Part shown: positions 42,374 through 52,200 of the stretch, in pieces
Numbering within the stretch: the first letter of the stretch is position 1
Layout: each line of letters opens with the position of its first letter
Notes under the pieces: generated by a model
Databases searched by the model: none
Told to the model about the DNA's origin: nothing
What the model saw: only the letters and a program-made list of their open reading frames with translations
DNA from: Streptomyces sp. NBC_00576
GTDB taxonomy: Bacteria > Actinomycetota > Actinomycetes > Streptomycetales > Streptomycetaceae
DNA length: 64,000 bases
Direction: 5' to 3'
NCBI RefSeq assembly: GCF_036345175.1
Contig: NZ_CP107780.1
Location: forward strand, 9,858,001 to 9,922,000
Made by a program: the position numbers and the translations under genes

Positions 42374-42492
42374 GTGGGCAGTATGCCGTCAGTGTCACTA
42401 ATGCGATGTGTGTTTCGTTCAACCGTTCCCGTGATTGCGTTCGGTGGTCTAGATTGAGTGCCGCCGGACCGGTTTGGGTGGGGAACTTGTCC

Positions 42493-42520
42493 TTGACTAC
42501 GTGTCATGGTGCGGCATTTT
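42493..42520 (+). promoter_or_regulatory. weak promoter candidate upstream of the polysaccharide operon
   Basis: TTGACT (42493-42498) and CATTTT (42515-42520), 16-base spacer, in the 287-base gap between the divergent GT2 and the glycosylphosphotransferase. The rest of the gap has no clear symmetric element; it is somewhat AT-richer than the genes. Confidence 0.3.
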
Positions 42521-42660
42521 GCACGGATTTGAACTTTCAGGAAAATCCATGCCGGGGGGCGTGACGCGGTTGGGGAACCGCTGCAGCCCCCTTGCTTTCC
42601 AGTGTCGCTGTGTGGAGGGCACTTCGATCGGGGGGTAGCCGCGCATGTGGTGGGGGGAGC

Positions 42661-44100
42661 ATGGCCATTGAGGTCACGCATGAGCAACGGGTTGTGGAAC
42701 GCAAGACTCCGGAAGCTCGCCGAAGACGCTGGGAACAGAAGTATCGATTCGCCCTGCTGGTCGCGGACGGCTTCGCGGCCGTTGCCGCAGCCTTCCTGAT
42801 CCACGCCATGTACGGCCGCTGGGCAGTGGCTCTGGTGCTGCCTCCGACGTGGATCGTGGCCATGCTCGTTCATCACTCCTACGATCGCACCGCCCTGGGT
42901 CTGGGAACCGAGGAGTACCGACGGGTGCTCCGCGGCGCGCTCGCGCTGCCGGCGCTGGCCGCGGTTGCGCACTACTTGTTCGTGCATGACGAGGGACTAC
43001 TCCATGACATGGTCATGGCCGCGGTGCCCGCCGTCGTGATCGCCCTGCCGGGCCGTTACGCGCTCCGCCGTCACCTCCACCGAAGATGGGCGCGGGGCCG
43101 GGATCGGAGTGCGACGCTCCTGGTCGGGCCCTCTCGCGGCATCGTGGAGCTGGTCGCAGTACTGCGCCGCGGCGGCCCACAGGAACTGCACGTCGCCGGC
43201 GTGTGCCTGAGCGATCCCAAGAACCGGGCGGAGATCCACAAGCTGGGGCTTCCCGTCCTCGGCGGCATCGGCGACATGGACGACGTGGTCCGGGTCATGG
43301 GCATCAGCACCGTGGTGGTACTGCCGGTTCCCGACTCCGACGGCTCCGCCCTGCGCCGGATGTCCTGGACGACGGCCGTACAGGGCGTCGAGTTCCTGCT
43401 GGCCCCCGTGCTGACCGACGTGTCCGCGTCGCGGCTGGCGGTACGCCCCACCAACGGGGTGCCGCTGGTGCGGATACAGGCACCGAATCTCACCCGGCTC
43501 TCCCGGCTGCCCAAGGAACTCCTCGACCGGTCGCTCGCGGCGGTGCTCCTGGCACTCCTCGCGCTGCCCATGCTGCTGATCGCCCTGATCGTCCGCTTGG
43601 ACAGCTCCGGGCCGACGTTGTTCAGGCAGCAGCGTGTGGGCCGGTACGGCGACCACTTCACCATGTTCAAGTTCCGCACCATGCGGCCGGACTCGGAAGC
43701 TCTGCGGGCGGAACTGGAGCACCTCAACGAGAACAGCGACGGCCTGCTGTTCAAGGTGAAGGGCGACCCACGGATCACCCGGGTCGGCTCGGTGCTGCGC
43801 CGCACGTCGCTCGACGAACTACCGCAGCTGATCAACGTGATCAGCGGCCACATGTCGCTCGTCGGCCCCCGCCCGCCGCTGCCCGAGGAGGTCGAGGAGT
43901 ACACGCCGGAGGTCAAGCGCCGACTGCTCGTGAAGCCCGGCCTCACCGGTCTGTGGCAGGTCAGCGGCCGCTCGGACCTGCCCTGGGACGAGGCGGTCCG
44001 GCTCGATCTCGGATACGTGGACAACTGGTCGATGGGCCTCGACCTGGAGATTCTGGCGCGCACCGGGTCCGCGGTGGTGCGTGGAACGGGGGCCTACTGA
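42661..44100 (+). CDS. polyprenyl glycosylphosphotransferase (WbaP/WcaJ-like) initiating polysaccharide synthesis
   Basis: 479 residues. N-terminal membrane helices (about 32-130) and a nucleotide-fold region (about 140-260), then a hydrophobic helix and the bacterial sugar-transferase domain (about 290-479) with FRQQRVGRYGDHFTMFKFRT, SLVGPRPPLPEEVEEY and KPGLTGLWQVSGRSDL. It transfers a sugar-1-phosphate to undecaprenyl phosphate, the first step of exopolysaccharide assembly. ATG 42661 follows a GGGGGGAG tract. Its TGA overlaps the next ATG. Confidence 0.92.
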   Translation: MAIEVTHEQRVVERKTPEARRRRWEQKYRFALLVADGFAAVAAAFLIHAMYGRWAVALVLPPTWIVAMLVHHSYDRTALGLGTEEYRRVLRGALALPALAAVAHYLFVHDEGLLHDMVMAAVPAVVIALPGRYALRRHLHRRWARGRDRSATLLVGPSRGIVELVAVLRRGGPQELHVAGVCLSDPKNRAEIHKLGLPVLGGIGDMDDVVRVMGISTVVVLPVPDSDGSALRRMSWTTAVQGVEFLLAPVLTDVSASRLAVRPTNGVPLVRIQAPNLTRLSRLPKELLDRSLAAVLLALLALPMLLIALIVRLDSSGPTLFRQQRVGRYGDHFTMFKFRTMRPDSEALRAELEHLNENSDGLLFKVKGDPRITRVGSVLRRTSLDELPQLINVISGHMSLVGPRPPLPEEVEEYTPEVKRRLLVKPGLTGLWQVSGRSDLPWDEAVRLDLGYVDNWSMGLDLEILARTGSAVVRGTGAY

Positions 44101-44123
44101 TGGACCGAGGGAAGAGGAACCAA

Positions 44124-45179
44124 GTGACGCAGACCACCGAGCCGTTGGGCGTCGCGGTCGTCGGGGCGGGCTACTGGGGTCCCAATCTCGTACGCAACTT
44201 CCAGGCCAGCGAGCAGTTCCGGCTGCGCTGGCTGTGCGACCTCGACGTGGACCGCGCCCAGCGGGTCCTCGGCGGCTACTCGACGGTCCAGGCCACCGCG
44301 GACTACGCGGCCGTCCTCGCCGACCCGTCGGTCCACGCCGTCGCCGTGGCCACGCCCGCCGGCACCCACCTCGACATCGCCCTGGCCGCCCTGCGCGCCG
44401 GAAAGCACGTCCTCGTGGAGAAGCCGCTCGCGGCGACCTACGCCGACGGGATGCGTCTGGTGACCGAGGCGGAAGAGCGCGGTCTCACCCTGATGTGCGA
44501 CCACACCTACTGCTACACGCCCGCCGTGGGCCGCATCCGGGAACTGGTCCGCTCCGGGGAACTCGGCGACATCCACTTCGTCGACTCGGTGCGGATCAAC
44601 CTGGGGCTCGTCCAGAAGGACATCGACGTCATGTGGGACCTGGCCCCGCACGACCTGTCGATCCTGGACTTCATCCTCCCCGACAACGTCGAGCCGGTCG
44701 CCGTCGCCGCCCACGGGGCGGACCCGATCGGTGCCGGACAGGCCTGCGTGGCCTATCTGACGCTCCAGCTCAACACGGGGGCCATCGCCCACGTGCACGT
44801 CAACTGGCTGTCCCCGACCAAGGTGCGGACCACCATGGTGGGCGGTGCCAAACGCACTCTGATCTGGGACGACCTCAATCCCGCCCAACGCGTGGCCATC
44901 TTCGACCGAGGCGTGGACCTGGCCGCACCCCAGGAGATCGGTGCGGACGAGCGCCGGGACATGCTCGTCTCGTACCGCTCCGGAGACATGGTCGCGCCCG
45001 CCCTCGTCGAGAAGGAAGCGCTGCGCAGCATGGTCGACGAGTTCGGCGACTCGATCAGGGAACGCCGGGCGCCCCTGACCGACGGCAGAGCGGGGCTGCG
45101 GGTGCTGGACATTCTCGAGGCGGCGTCCCGAAGCCTGGAATTCAAGGGCGCGGTCGTCGGCCTGCGTGCCGGACGTTGA
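44124..45179 (+). CDS. Gfo/Idh/MocA family oxidoreductase (sugar-nucleotide)
   Basis: 351 residues from GTG 44124 with GAGGAA six bases upstream. A longer form from ATG 44100 would overlap the previous stop and remains possible. NAD-binding VVGAGYWGPNLVRN, EKPLA loop and the C-terminal sheet typical of Gfo/Idh enzymes; the region CDHTYCYTPAVGRIRELV is typical of the sugar-nucleotide WlbA/WbpB-like members. It probably oxidises the sugar ring of a UDP- or dTDP-linked sugar in the amino-sugar pathway supplied by the downstream aminotransferases. Confidence 0.9.
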   Translation: MTQTTEPLGVAVVGAGYWGPNLVRNFQASEQFRLRWLCDLDVDRAQRVLGGYSTVQATADYAAVLADPSVHAVAVATPAGTHLDIALAALRAGKHVLVEKPLAATYADGMRLVTEAEERGLTLMCDHTYCYTPAVGRIRELVRSGELGDIHFVDSVRINLGLVQKDIDVMWDLAPHDLSILDFILPDNVEPVAVAAHGADPIGAGQACVAYLTLQLNTGAIAHVHVNWLSPTKVRTTMVGGAKRTLIWDDLNPAQRVAIFDRGVDLAAPQEIGADERRDMLVSYRSGDMVAPALVEKEALRSMVDEFGDSIRERRAPLTDGRAGLRVLDILEAASRSLEFKGAVVGLRAGR

Positions 45180-45208
45180 CGTTCCCATTCACTGAGAGGG
45201 CAGGGCAG

Positions 45209-46204
45209 TTGAGCAGCGTACGAGGCAAGAAGATCCTGGTCACCGGGGGAGCGGGCACCATCGGCTCCAATCTGGTCGACCTCCTGGCCGAGGGCGGCGC
45301 CCGCGAGATCGTGGTGCTGGACAACTTCGTCCGGGGTCGCAGGGCCAATCTCGCCAAGGCCATGCCCAGCGGCGTCGTCGAGATCGTCGAGGGTGACATC
45401 CGGGACGCCGCCACCGTACGGAAGGTCACCGAGGGCGCCGATCTGGTGTTCCACCTCGCCGCGATCCGCATCACCCAGTGCGCGCAGGAGCCCCGGCTGG
45501 CCAACGAGGTCATGGTCGACGGCACCTTCAACGTCCTGGAGGCGGCGGCCGAGGCCGGAGTGGGCAAGGTGATCGCCTCGTCCTCGGCGTCCGTCTACGG
45601 CATGGCCGAGACGTTCCCGACGACCGAACGCCACCACGCGTACAACAACGACACGTTCTACGGCGCGGCCAAGGCCTTCAACGAGGGCCAACTGCGCAGC
45701 TTCCACGCCATGTACGGACTGGACTACGTGGCGCTGCGCTACTTCAACGTCTATGGCCCCCGGATGGACATCCACGGCCTCTACACCGAGGTGCTCATCC
45801 GCTGGATGGAACGCATCGAGGCGGGCGAGCCGCCGCTGATCCTCGGCGACGGCACGCAGACCATGGACTTCGTCGACGTCCGGGACATCGCCAGAGCCAA
45901 TGTGCTGGCCGCCGAGTCGGACCTCACCGACGAGGTGTTCAACGTCGCCAGCGGTACGGAGACCTCGCTGCGCGAACTCGCCGACGGCCTGCTGGAGGCC
46001 ATGGGCGCCTCCGACCTGGAGCCGGAGCACGGGCCCGCCCGCGCGGTGAACGGGGTGGTCCGACGGCTCGCGGACACCACCCAGGCCGCCGAGCGGCTCG
46101 GCTTCACCGCACGGATCGACATGCGTACCGGGCTCAAGGACCTGGTGGAGTGGTGGCGTGCCGAGCGCGTCGCCGACGCCGCCGCTGCGGAGGCGTCCAA
46201 GTGA
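45209..46204 (+). CDS. NAD-dependent sugar-nucleotide epimerase/dehydratase
   Basis: 331 residues from TTG 45209 (AGGGCAG upstream). Extended SDR fold: TGGAGTIGSN, ASSSASVYG, YxxxK as YGAAK, and DFVDVRDIARA. A UDP-glucose 4-epimerase/4,6-dehydratase-like enzyme; which reaction is unknown. It overlaps the next gene by GTGA and sits in the sugar-nucleotide block of the cluster. Confidence 0.9.
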   Translation: MSSVRGKKILVTGGAGTIGSNLVDLLAEGGAREIVVLDNFVRGRRANLAKAMPSGVVEIVEGDIRDAATVRKVTEGADLVFHLAAIRITQCAQEPRLANEVMVDGTFNVLEAAAEAGVGKVIASSSASVYGMAETFPTTERHHAYNNDTFYGAAKAFNEGQLRSFHAMYGLDYVALRYFNVYGPRMDIHGLYTEVLIRWMERIEAGEPPLILGDGTQTMDFVDVRDIARANVLAAESDLTDEVFNVASGTETSLRELADGLLEAMGASDLEPEHGPARAVNGVVRRLADTTQAAERLGFTARIDMRTGLKDLVEWWRAERVADAAAAEASK

Positions 46205-47340
46205 GCACCGACCGCATCCCGGTGATGATCCCCTGGCTCGGCGAGGAGGAGGCCGAGGCCGCCTCCGACGCGGTGCTGTCCGGGTGGGTCGCCCAGGGGC
46301 CCCGGGTCGCCGCCTTCGAGCGGGCCTTCGCCGAACGGGTGGGCGCCGAGCACGGCATCGCCGTCAGCTCCTGCACCACCGCCCTGCACCTGGCGCTCGT
46401 CGCGCTCGGTATCGGGCCCGGCGACGAGGTCGTGGTCCCGTCGCTGTCGTTCATCGCCACCGCCAACGCCGTACGGTACGTCGGCGCCGAGCCCGTCTTC
46501 GCCGACGTCGACCTCGCCACCGGCAACCTGACGGCGGCCACCGTGGACGCGGTCCGCTTCCCCCGCACCAAGGCGGTCCTCGCCGTCCACCAGGGCGGCG
46601 TACCGGCCGATGTGCACAGCCTGCGCGCCGCCTGCGCCGAGTGGGACCTGCCTCTCGTCGAGGACGCGGCCTGCGCCATCGGCTCGACCGTCGGCGGCAA
46701 GCCCGTCGGACAGGGCGCGCTGATCGCCGCCTGGTCCTTCCACCCCCGCAAGCTCGTCACCACCGGCGAGGGCGGCATGATCACCACCGACGACGCCGAA
46801 TGGGCGGCACGCCTGCGCAGGCTCCGCGAGCACGGGATGAACGCCTCGGCGGCCGAACGCCATTCGAGCAACAAGCCGGTCCTGGAGAGCTACCTCGAGG
46901 TCGGCTACAACTACCGGATGACGGACGTCCAGGCCGCGATCGGTCTGGTCCAGCTCGGCAAACTCGACGCGATGATCGCCCGCCGCCGCGAACTGGCGGC
47001 CCGTTACGACGCGTTGCTTCGGGACGTTCCCGGGCTCACCCCGGTACGCGACCCCGAGCACGGGCAGAGCAACTTCCAGTCCTACTGGGTGCTGCTGGAC
47101 GAGGACTTCCCCGTCGGCCGGGACGATCTGCTCGCCGCGCTCGCCGAGGCCGGTGTCTCCGCCCGGCGCGGGATCATGGCCTCGCACCTCGAACCCGCCT
47201 ACGAGGGCCACCCCGGCGTGCCGCTGCCGGTCACCGAGCGGATCAGCCGCGACTCGCTGATACTGCCGCTGTTCCACACGCTGACCGAGGCCCAGCAGGA
47301 CCGCGTCGTGGTGGCGCTGCGAGAACAGGCACGAAGATGA
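46201..47340 (+). CDS. DegT/DnrJ/EryC1-type sugar aminotransferase, copy 1
   Basis: 379 residues. PLP-dependent: the Schiff-base Lys is Lys184 in FHPRKLVTTGEGG, with SSCTTALHLAL and VEDAACAIGS earlier. It converts a keto-sugar nucleotide to an amino sugar. The start GTG 46201 overlaps the epimerase stop by GTGA. It is followed by a NeuD-type acyltransferase and a second aminotransferase, so amino and N-acyl groups are expected at two positions or on two sugars. Confidence 0.92.
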   Translation: MSTDRIPVMIPWLGEEEAEAASDAVLSGWVAQGPRVAAFERAFAERVGAEHGIAVSSCTTALHLALVALGIGPGDEVVVPSLSFIATANAVRYVGAEPVFADVDLATGNLTAATVDAVRFPRTKAVLAVHQGGVPADVHSLRAACAEWDLPLVEDAACAIGSTVGGKPVGQGALIAAWSFHPRKLVTTGEGGMITTDDAEWAARLRRLREHGMNASAAERHSSNKPVLESYLEVGYNYRMTDVQAAIGLVQLGKLDAMIARRRELAARYDALLRDVPGLTPVRDPEHGQSNFQSYWVLLDEDFPVGRDDLLAALAEAGVSARRGIMASHLEPAYEGHPGVPLPVTERISRDSLILPLFHTLTEAQQDRVVVALREQARR

Positions 47341-48026
47341 GCGGACTGCTGATCATCGGCGCGGGCGGCTTCGCCCGGGAGACCGCACAGGCCGTACGGG
47401 ACGCGGGTGACGTCGAGCTGCTCGGGCACCTCGACGACAACGCCGACCTGCACGGCACCGAGGTGGACGGCGTGCCCGTCCTCGGCGGCTGCGACCTGGT
47501 CCACGACCTGCCCGAGGCCCGCGTGGTGATCTGCGTCGGCAACCCCGGGGACTACGCGGCCCGCGCCCGGCTGGTCCGCAGGCTGGGCCTGCCCGCGGAC
47601 CGCTACGCGACCGTGATCCACCCGACGGCGTCCGTGTCGGCGACCTCGGAAGTCGGCCCCGGCTCGGTGCTGCTCGCGGGCTGCGTCCTGACCGCCGCTG
47701 TGCGGGTGGGTGCGCATGTCGCGGTGATGCCGCAGGCCGTTCTCACCCATGACGATGTGGTCGAGGACTTCGCCACGATCGCCTCAGGTGTCCGGCTGGG
47801 CGGCGGAGCGCGGCTGGAGCGGGGCGCCTATGTGGGCTCCGGGGCCCTGGTCAGGGAGGGCACGGTGGTCGGCGCCTGGTCGCTGATCGGGATGGGAAGC
47901 GCCGTGCTCGGTGATGTACCGCCGGGCGAGGTCTGGGTGGGGAGCCCGGCCCGGCGGCTGCGCGAGGCGGCGGCGCCCGCGCTCGACGAACTGTTGACGG
48001 AGCAACTGGGGGGACCAGTCGCATGA
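47337..48026 (+). CDS. NeuD/PglD-like sugar O/N-acyltransferase (left-handed beta helix)
   Basis: 229 residues. N-terminal Rossmann-like GAGGFARETAQAV then hexapeptide repeats (HPTASVSATSEVGPGSVLLA and following) and catalytic-type His in VLTHDDVVEDF. It acetylates an amino sugar nucleotide, the step after the aminotransferase. Overlaps the upstream and downstream genes by ATGA. Confidence 0.92.
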   Translation: MSGLLIIGAGGFARETAQAVRDAGDVELLGHLDDNADLHGTEVDGVPVLGGCDLVHDLPEARVVICVGNPGDYAARARLVRRLGLPADRYATVIHPTASVSATSEVGPGSVLLAGCVLTAAVRVGAHVAVMPQAVLTHDDVVEDFATIASGVRLGGGARLERGAYVGSGALVREGTVVGAWSLIGMGSAVLGDVPPGEVWVGSPARRLREAAAPALDELLTEQLGGPVA

Positions 48027-49141
48027 ACCAGATTCCGCTGGTGGACCTCAAGGCGGCCCACGAAGAGGTCGCCGACGAGGTACGGGCCGGATTCGAACGG
48101 ATCCTGGCCAACACCGCGTTCATCGGCGGCGAAGAGGTGCGGGCGTTCGAGCGCGAGTACGCCGACTTCGGCGGCGTCGCGCACTGCGTGGGTGTCGCCA
48201 ACGGCACCGACGCCGTCGAACTCGCCCTGCGCGGGGTCGGGGTCGGGCCCGGCGACGAGGTAGTCATACCCGCCAACACCTTCATCGCCACCGCGGGCGC
48301 CGTGGCCCGGATCGGTGCCCGGCCCGTCCTGGCGGACTGCCTGCCCGACACCTACCTGCTCGACCCGCAGGCCGCCCTGGACGCGGTCGGCCCGGCCACC
48401 CGCGCGGTCGTACCGGTGCACCTGTACGGGCAGATGGCCGAAGTGACGCAACTGACCGGTCAACTGCCCGACCGTGTAAGGGTCGTCGAGGACGCCGCCC
48501 AGTGTCAGGGCGCCACCCGCGACGGCCGGTCGCCGGGCAGCGGCGGGATCGCGGCGACCAGCTTCTACCCGGGCAAGAACCTGGGCGCCTACGGCGACGC
48601 GGGCGCGGTTCTCACCGACGACGAGGAGCTGGCCGGTCTGGTCCGCGCGATCGCCAACCACGGCGGCGTCGCCAAGTACCGCCACGACGTGCCCGGGTTC
48701 AACAGCCGGCTGGACGGGCTGCAGGCCGTCGTCCTGCGGGCGAAGTTGGCGCGGCTGGCGGACGGCAACGCGGCCCGGCGGGCGGCGGCGGCCCGCTACG
48801 ACACGCTGCTCGCCGACCTCGCGTCCGCCGGACGGGTCGTGCTCCCGACGACCGACGCCGCCAACGTCCACGTATGGCACCTCTACGTCGTCCAGGTCGC
48901 CGGCGCGGAGCGCGACGACATCGTCGGCAAGCTCAACGCGGAAGGCATCGGCGCGGGGGTGCACTACCCCGCCCCCGTCCATCTCACCGAGGCATACCGA
49001 CATCTCGGCCACGCCCGGGGCGACTTCCCCCACGCCGAGAAGGCGGCGGACCGGATCCTGTCGCTGCCGCTCTTCCCCCAAATAAGCCCCGATCAGCAAC
49101 AGCGCGTCGTGGACACGCTCGCCAAGGCGCTCCAAAGCTGA
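48023..49141 (+). CDS. DegT/DnrJ/EryC1-type sugar aminotransferase, copy 2
   Basis: 372 residues. PLP Lys185 in FYPGKNLGAYGDAG, with GVANGTDAVELAL and VVEDAAQCQGA. It is only moderately like copy 1 and belongs to the WlbC/FdtB/QdtB-like branch that aminates C3 of dTDP- or UDP-keto sugars (inference). Last gene of the sugar-nucleotide operon; 76 bases separate it from the large secreted protein. Confidence 0.92.
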   Translation: MNQIPLVDLKAAHEEVADEVRAGFERILANTAFIGGEEVRAFEREYADFGGVAHCVGVANGTDAVELALRGVGVGPGDEVVIPANTFIATAGAVARIGARPVLADCLPDTYLLDPQAALDAVGPATRAVVPVHLYGQMAEVTQLTGQLPDRVRVVEDAAQCQGATRDGRSPGSGGIAATSFYPGKNLGAYGDAGAVLTDDEELAGLVRAIANHGGVAKYRHDVPGFNSRLDGLQAVVLRAKLARLADGNAARRAAAARYDTLLADLASAGRVVLPTTDAANVHVWHLYVVQVAGAERDDIVGKLNAEGIGAGVHYPAPVHLTEAYRHLGHARGDFPHAEKAADRILSLPLFPQISPDQQQRVVDTLAKALQS

Positions 49142-49217
49142 TCGGCCCCCACATTCACGCTCCACCCCGACTCCACGGTCGGCCCTGCATAGTGCACAGC
49201 ACCGCTGAGAGGTACAC

Positions 49218-52200
49218 ATGAACAGATGGAGCAGACGGATCCGGGGCGGGCGCCTCGCCGTCGTGGCAGCATTGATATGGGCGGTGCTCCCGCAAGCCCT
49301 GCCCGCGCAGGCGGCGGTATCCGATCCGTGCGGAACGGGTTCGAACCCGGTCGTCTGCGAGAACTCCAAGGCGGGCAGCCCCATGTCCGACTGGTACTCG
49401 CCCAACTCCTACGGTGGCATCAAGGGCTTCACCACCAAGGAGAGCGTTCAGACCGGTGACACCGTCCAGTTCAAGATCCAGTCGCCGGTCGCGTACCACG
49501 TGGAGATCTACCGCCTGGGCTGGTACGGCGGCGACGGGGCGCGCCTGATATCGACCGCGGCCCAGGTGGCCGTGAACTATCCGGCAAACTACGGCTCCAA
49601 CCCCGCCAGTTGCACCACCAAGAGCAGCACCGGCCTGGTCGACTGCGGCAACTGGCCCGTGACGGTGAACTGGACGGTGCCCAGCGACGCGGTGTCCGGC
49701 CTGTACATCGCGAACCTGACGCAGAACGACGGCGACGGCCTGATGCCGTACCCGTTCGTCGTGCGCAAGGACTCCAGTACCTCGAACATCGTCGTGCAGA
49801 CCAGTGACCAGACCTGGCAGGCCTACAACGACTACGGCGGCCAGGACTTCTACGGCGGCGCGGGACCCGCGCCGGACGGCCGCGCCTACGAGGTCAGCTA
49901 CAACCGGCCGCTGGACATCGGCGGTGACAACGGCATCTACGGCTCCGAGTTCATGATGCTGTCCTGGCTGGAGCGCAACGGCTACGACGTCAGCTATCTG
50001 TCCGGCGTGGACGTGTCGTCGGCCAATGGCGCCACCCTGCTGAAGAACCACAAGGTGTACGTGTCCTCCGGCCATGACGAGTACTGGACGCAGAGCCAGT
50101 ACTCCAACGTCCTGGCGGCGAGGAAGGCCGGCGTCCGGCAGGGCTACTTCAGCGGCAACGAGGTCTTCTGGAAGACCCGGCTCGCCCCGAGCAACGACGG
50201 CACGAGCACGGCGAACCGGACCCTGGTCTGCTACAAGATGACCAAGATGGTGCAGGGCAACGGGATCGCCGACCCCAGCGGCACCTGGACCGGCACCTGG
50301 ATGGACCCGACGAGTACCAACTACGGCCAGACCTACCAGCCGCCGAACATCCTCACCGGCTCCATGTTCACGGTGAACGGCTACCGCGCCGACGCGATCA
50401 CGGTCCCCGGCTCGTACGGCAAGAACCGGATCTGGCGCAACACCTCCATCGCGAACCTCACGTCGAGTCAGACCGCCACCTTCCCGACCGGCACCCTCGG
50501 CTACGAGTGGGACAGCGACCTCACCAACAGCACCAGACCTGCCGGAGCGATCCACCTGTCGTCCACGACAGTGGACATCGACGACGGCAAGTACCGCCTC
50601 GACTGGGGCAACATGTACGGCAACGGCACCGCGACGCACAATCTCGTCGAGTTCCGCGACCAGGACTCCGGAGCCCTGGTGTTCGGAGCGGGGACCGTCC
50701 AGTGGTCGTGGGGCCTCACCAACCTCCCCACGTACGACCCCGATGACGTGGTCGTCACCGAGGACTCCCGTATGCAGCAGGCGACGGTGAACGTCCTCGC
50801 CGACATGGGCGTCCAGCCGCTGACCCGGCAGAGCAACCTCGTCGCCGCCACGGCCACCACCGACACCACCGGACCGGCCGTCACCGTGACGAGCCCGGCC
50901 TCCGGTGTCACCGTCCCGGCACTGAAGCCGGTCACCATCACCGGCACCGCCACCGACTCCGGCGGCGGAGTGGTGGCCCGCACGGAGGTGTCCACCGACG
51001 GCGGAGCCACCTGGAACGCCGCCACCGGACTGACGTCCTGGACCTACAGCTGGACGCCGACGGCCCCGGGCGCCGCGTCCATCAAGGTCCGTGCGGTGGA
51101 CGACAGCGTCAACATCGGCGCCGTCACCACCATCCCGGTGACCGTCGGCCCGCAGGCCTGCCCGTGCACCATCTGGCCCGCCACCACCGTGCCCGGCACC
51201 ATCAACGGGGGCGACGGCGGTCCGCTGGAACTCGGCGTCAAGGTCCGTACCACGGTGGCCGGTTCGATCACCGGCGTCCGCTTCTACAAGTCTCCCGTCA
51301 ACACCGGCACCCACACCGGCAGCCTGTGGAGCGCCTCCGGCACCCGCCTGGCCACCGGCACCTTCACCAACGAGACGGCCTCCGGCTGGCAGCAGCTGAA
51401 CTTCGCCACCCCGGTGACCGTCAAGGCCAACACCACCTACGTCGCCTCGTACTTCGCCCCCAACGGCGGATACTCCTACGACGGCGGCTACTTCTCGGGC
51501 AGCGCCGCAGGACTGGCCCCGCTCACGGCACTCCAGTCCGGCACCGACGGCGGCAACGGCGTCTACCGCTACAGCTCGACCAGCGCCTTCCCGTCCTCGG
51601 CGTCCTCGGGCAGCAACTACTGGGTGGACGTGGTGCTGGACACCGCGACGGCCAGTACGACCCCGCCCGTCGTCACCTCGACGTCCCCGACGTCCGGGGC
51701 GACCGGCGCGTCGATCACGGCACCGGTGTCCGCGGTCTTCGACCACGCCATCGACTCCGACACGCTGACGTTCACGCTCAAGGACCCGAACGGCAACACC
51801 GTGCCGGGCACCAAGACGCTCCCCGCGTCGAACAAGGCGACCTTCACTCCGTCGACGGAACTGGAGCTGCACACCACGTACACCGCCTCCGTCCAGGCGG
51901 AGGACCTGTGGGGCAACGCCATGGCGAACCCGGTGACGTGGACGTTCACCACCAGCTCCACTCCGCCCGCGGTCACCTGCCCCTGCACGCTGTGGAGTGC
52001 CGGCACCGTGCCGGCCAGGACCGCCGTCACCGACGACCCCAACTCCCTCGAACTGGGCACCAGGTTCCAGTCGTCGGCGAGCGGCTGGGTCACCGGTGTC
52101 ACCTTCTACAAGGGCGCCAGCAACACCGGTACCCACACCGGCAGCCTCTGGTCCGCCGACGGCACGCTCCTCGCCTCCGGCACCTTCACCACCGAGTCCG

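Noticed and set aside
49333..49352. A tRNA T-loop-like GGGTTCGAACCC
   Set aside because: It lies inside the coding frame of the large secreted protein and no acceptor or anticodon stems surround it.
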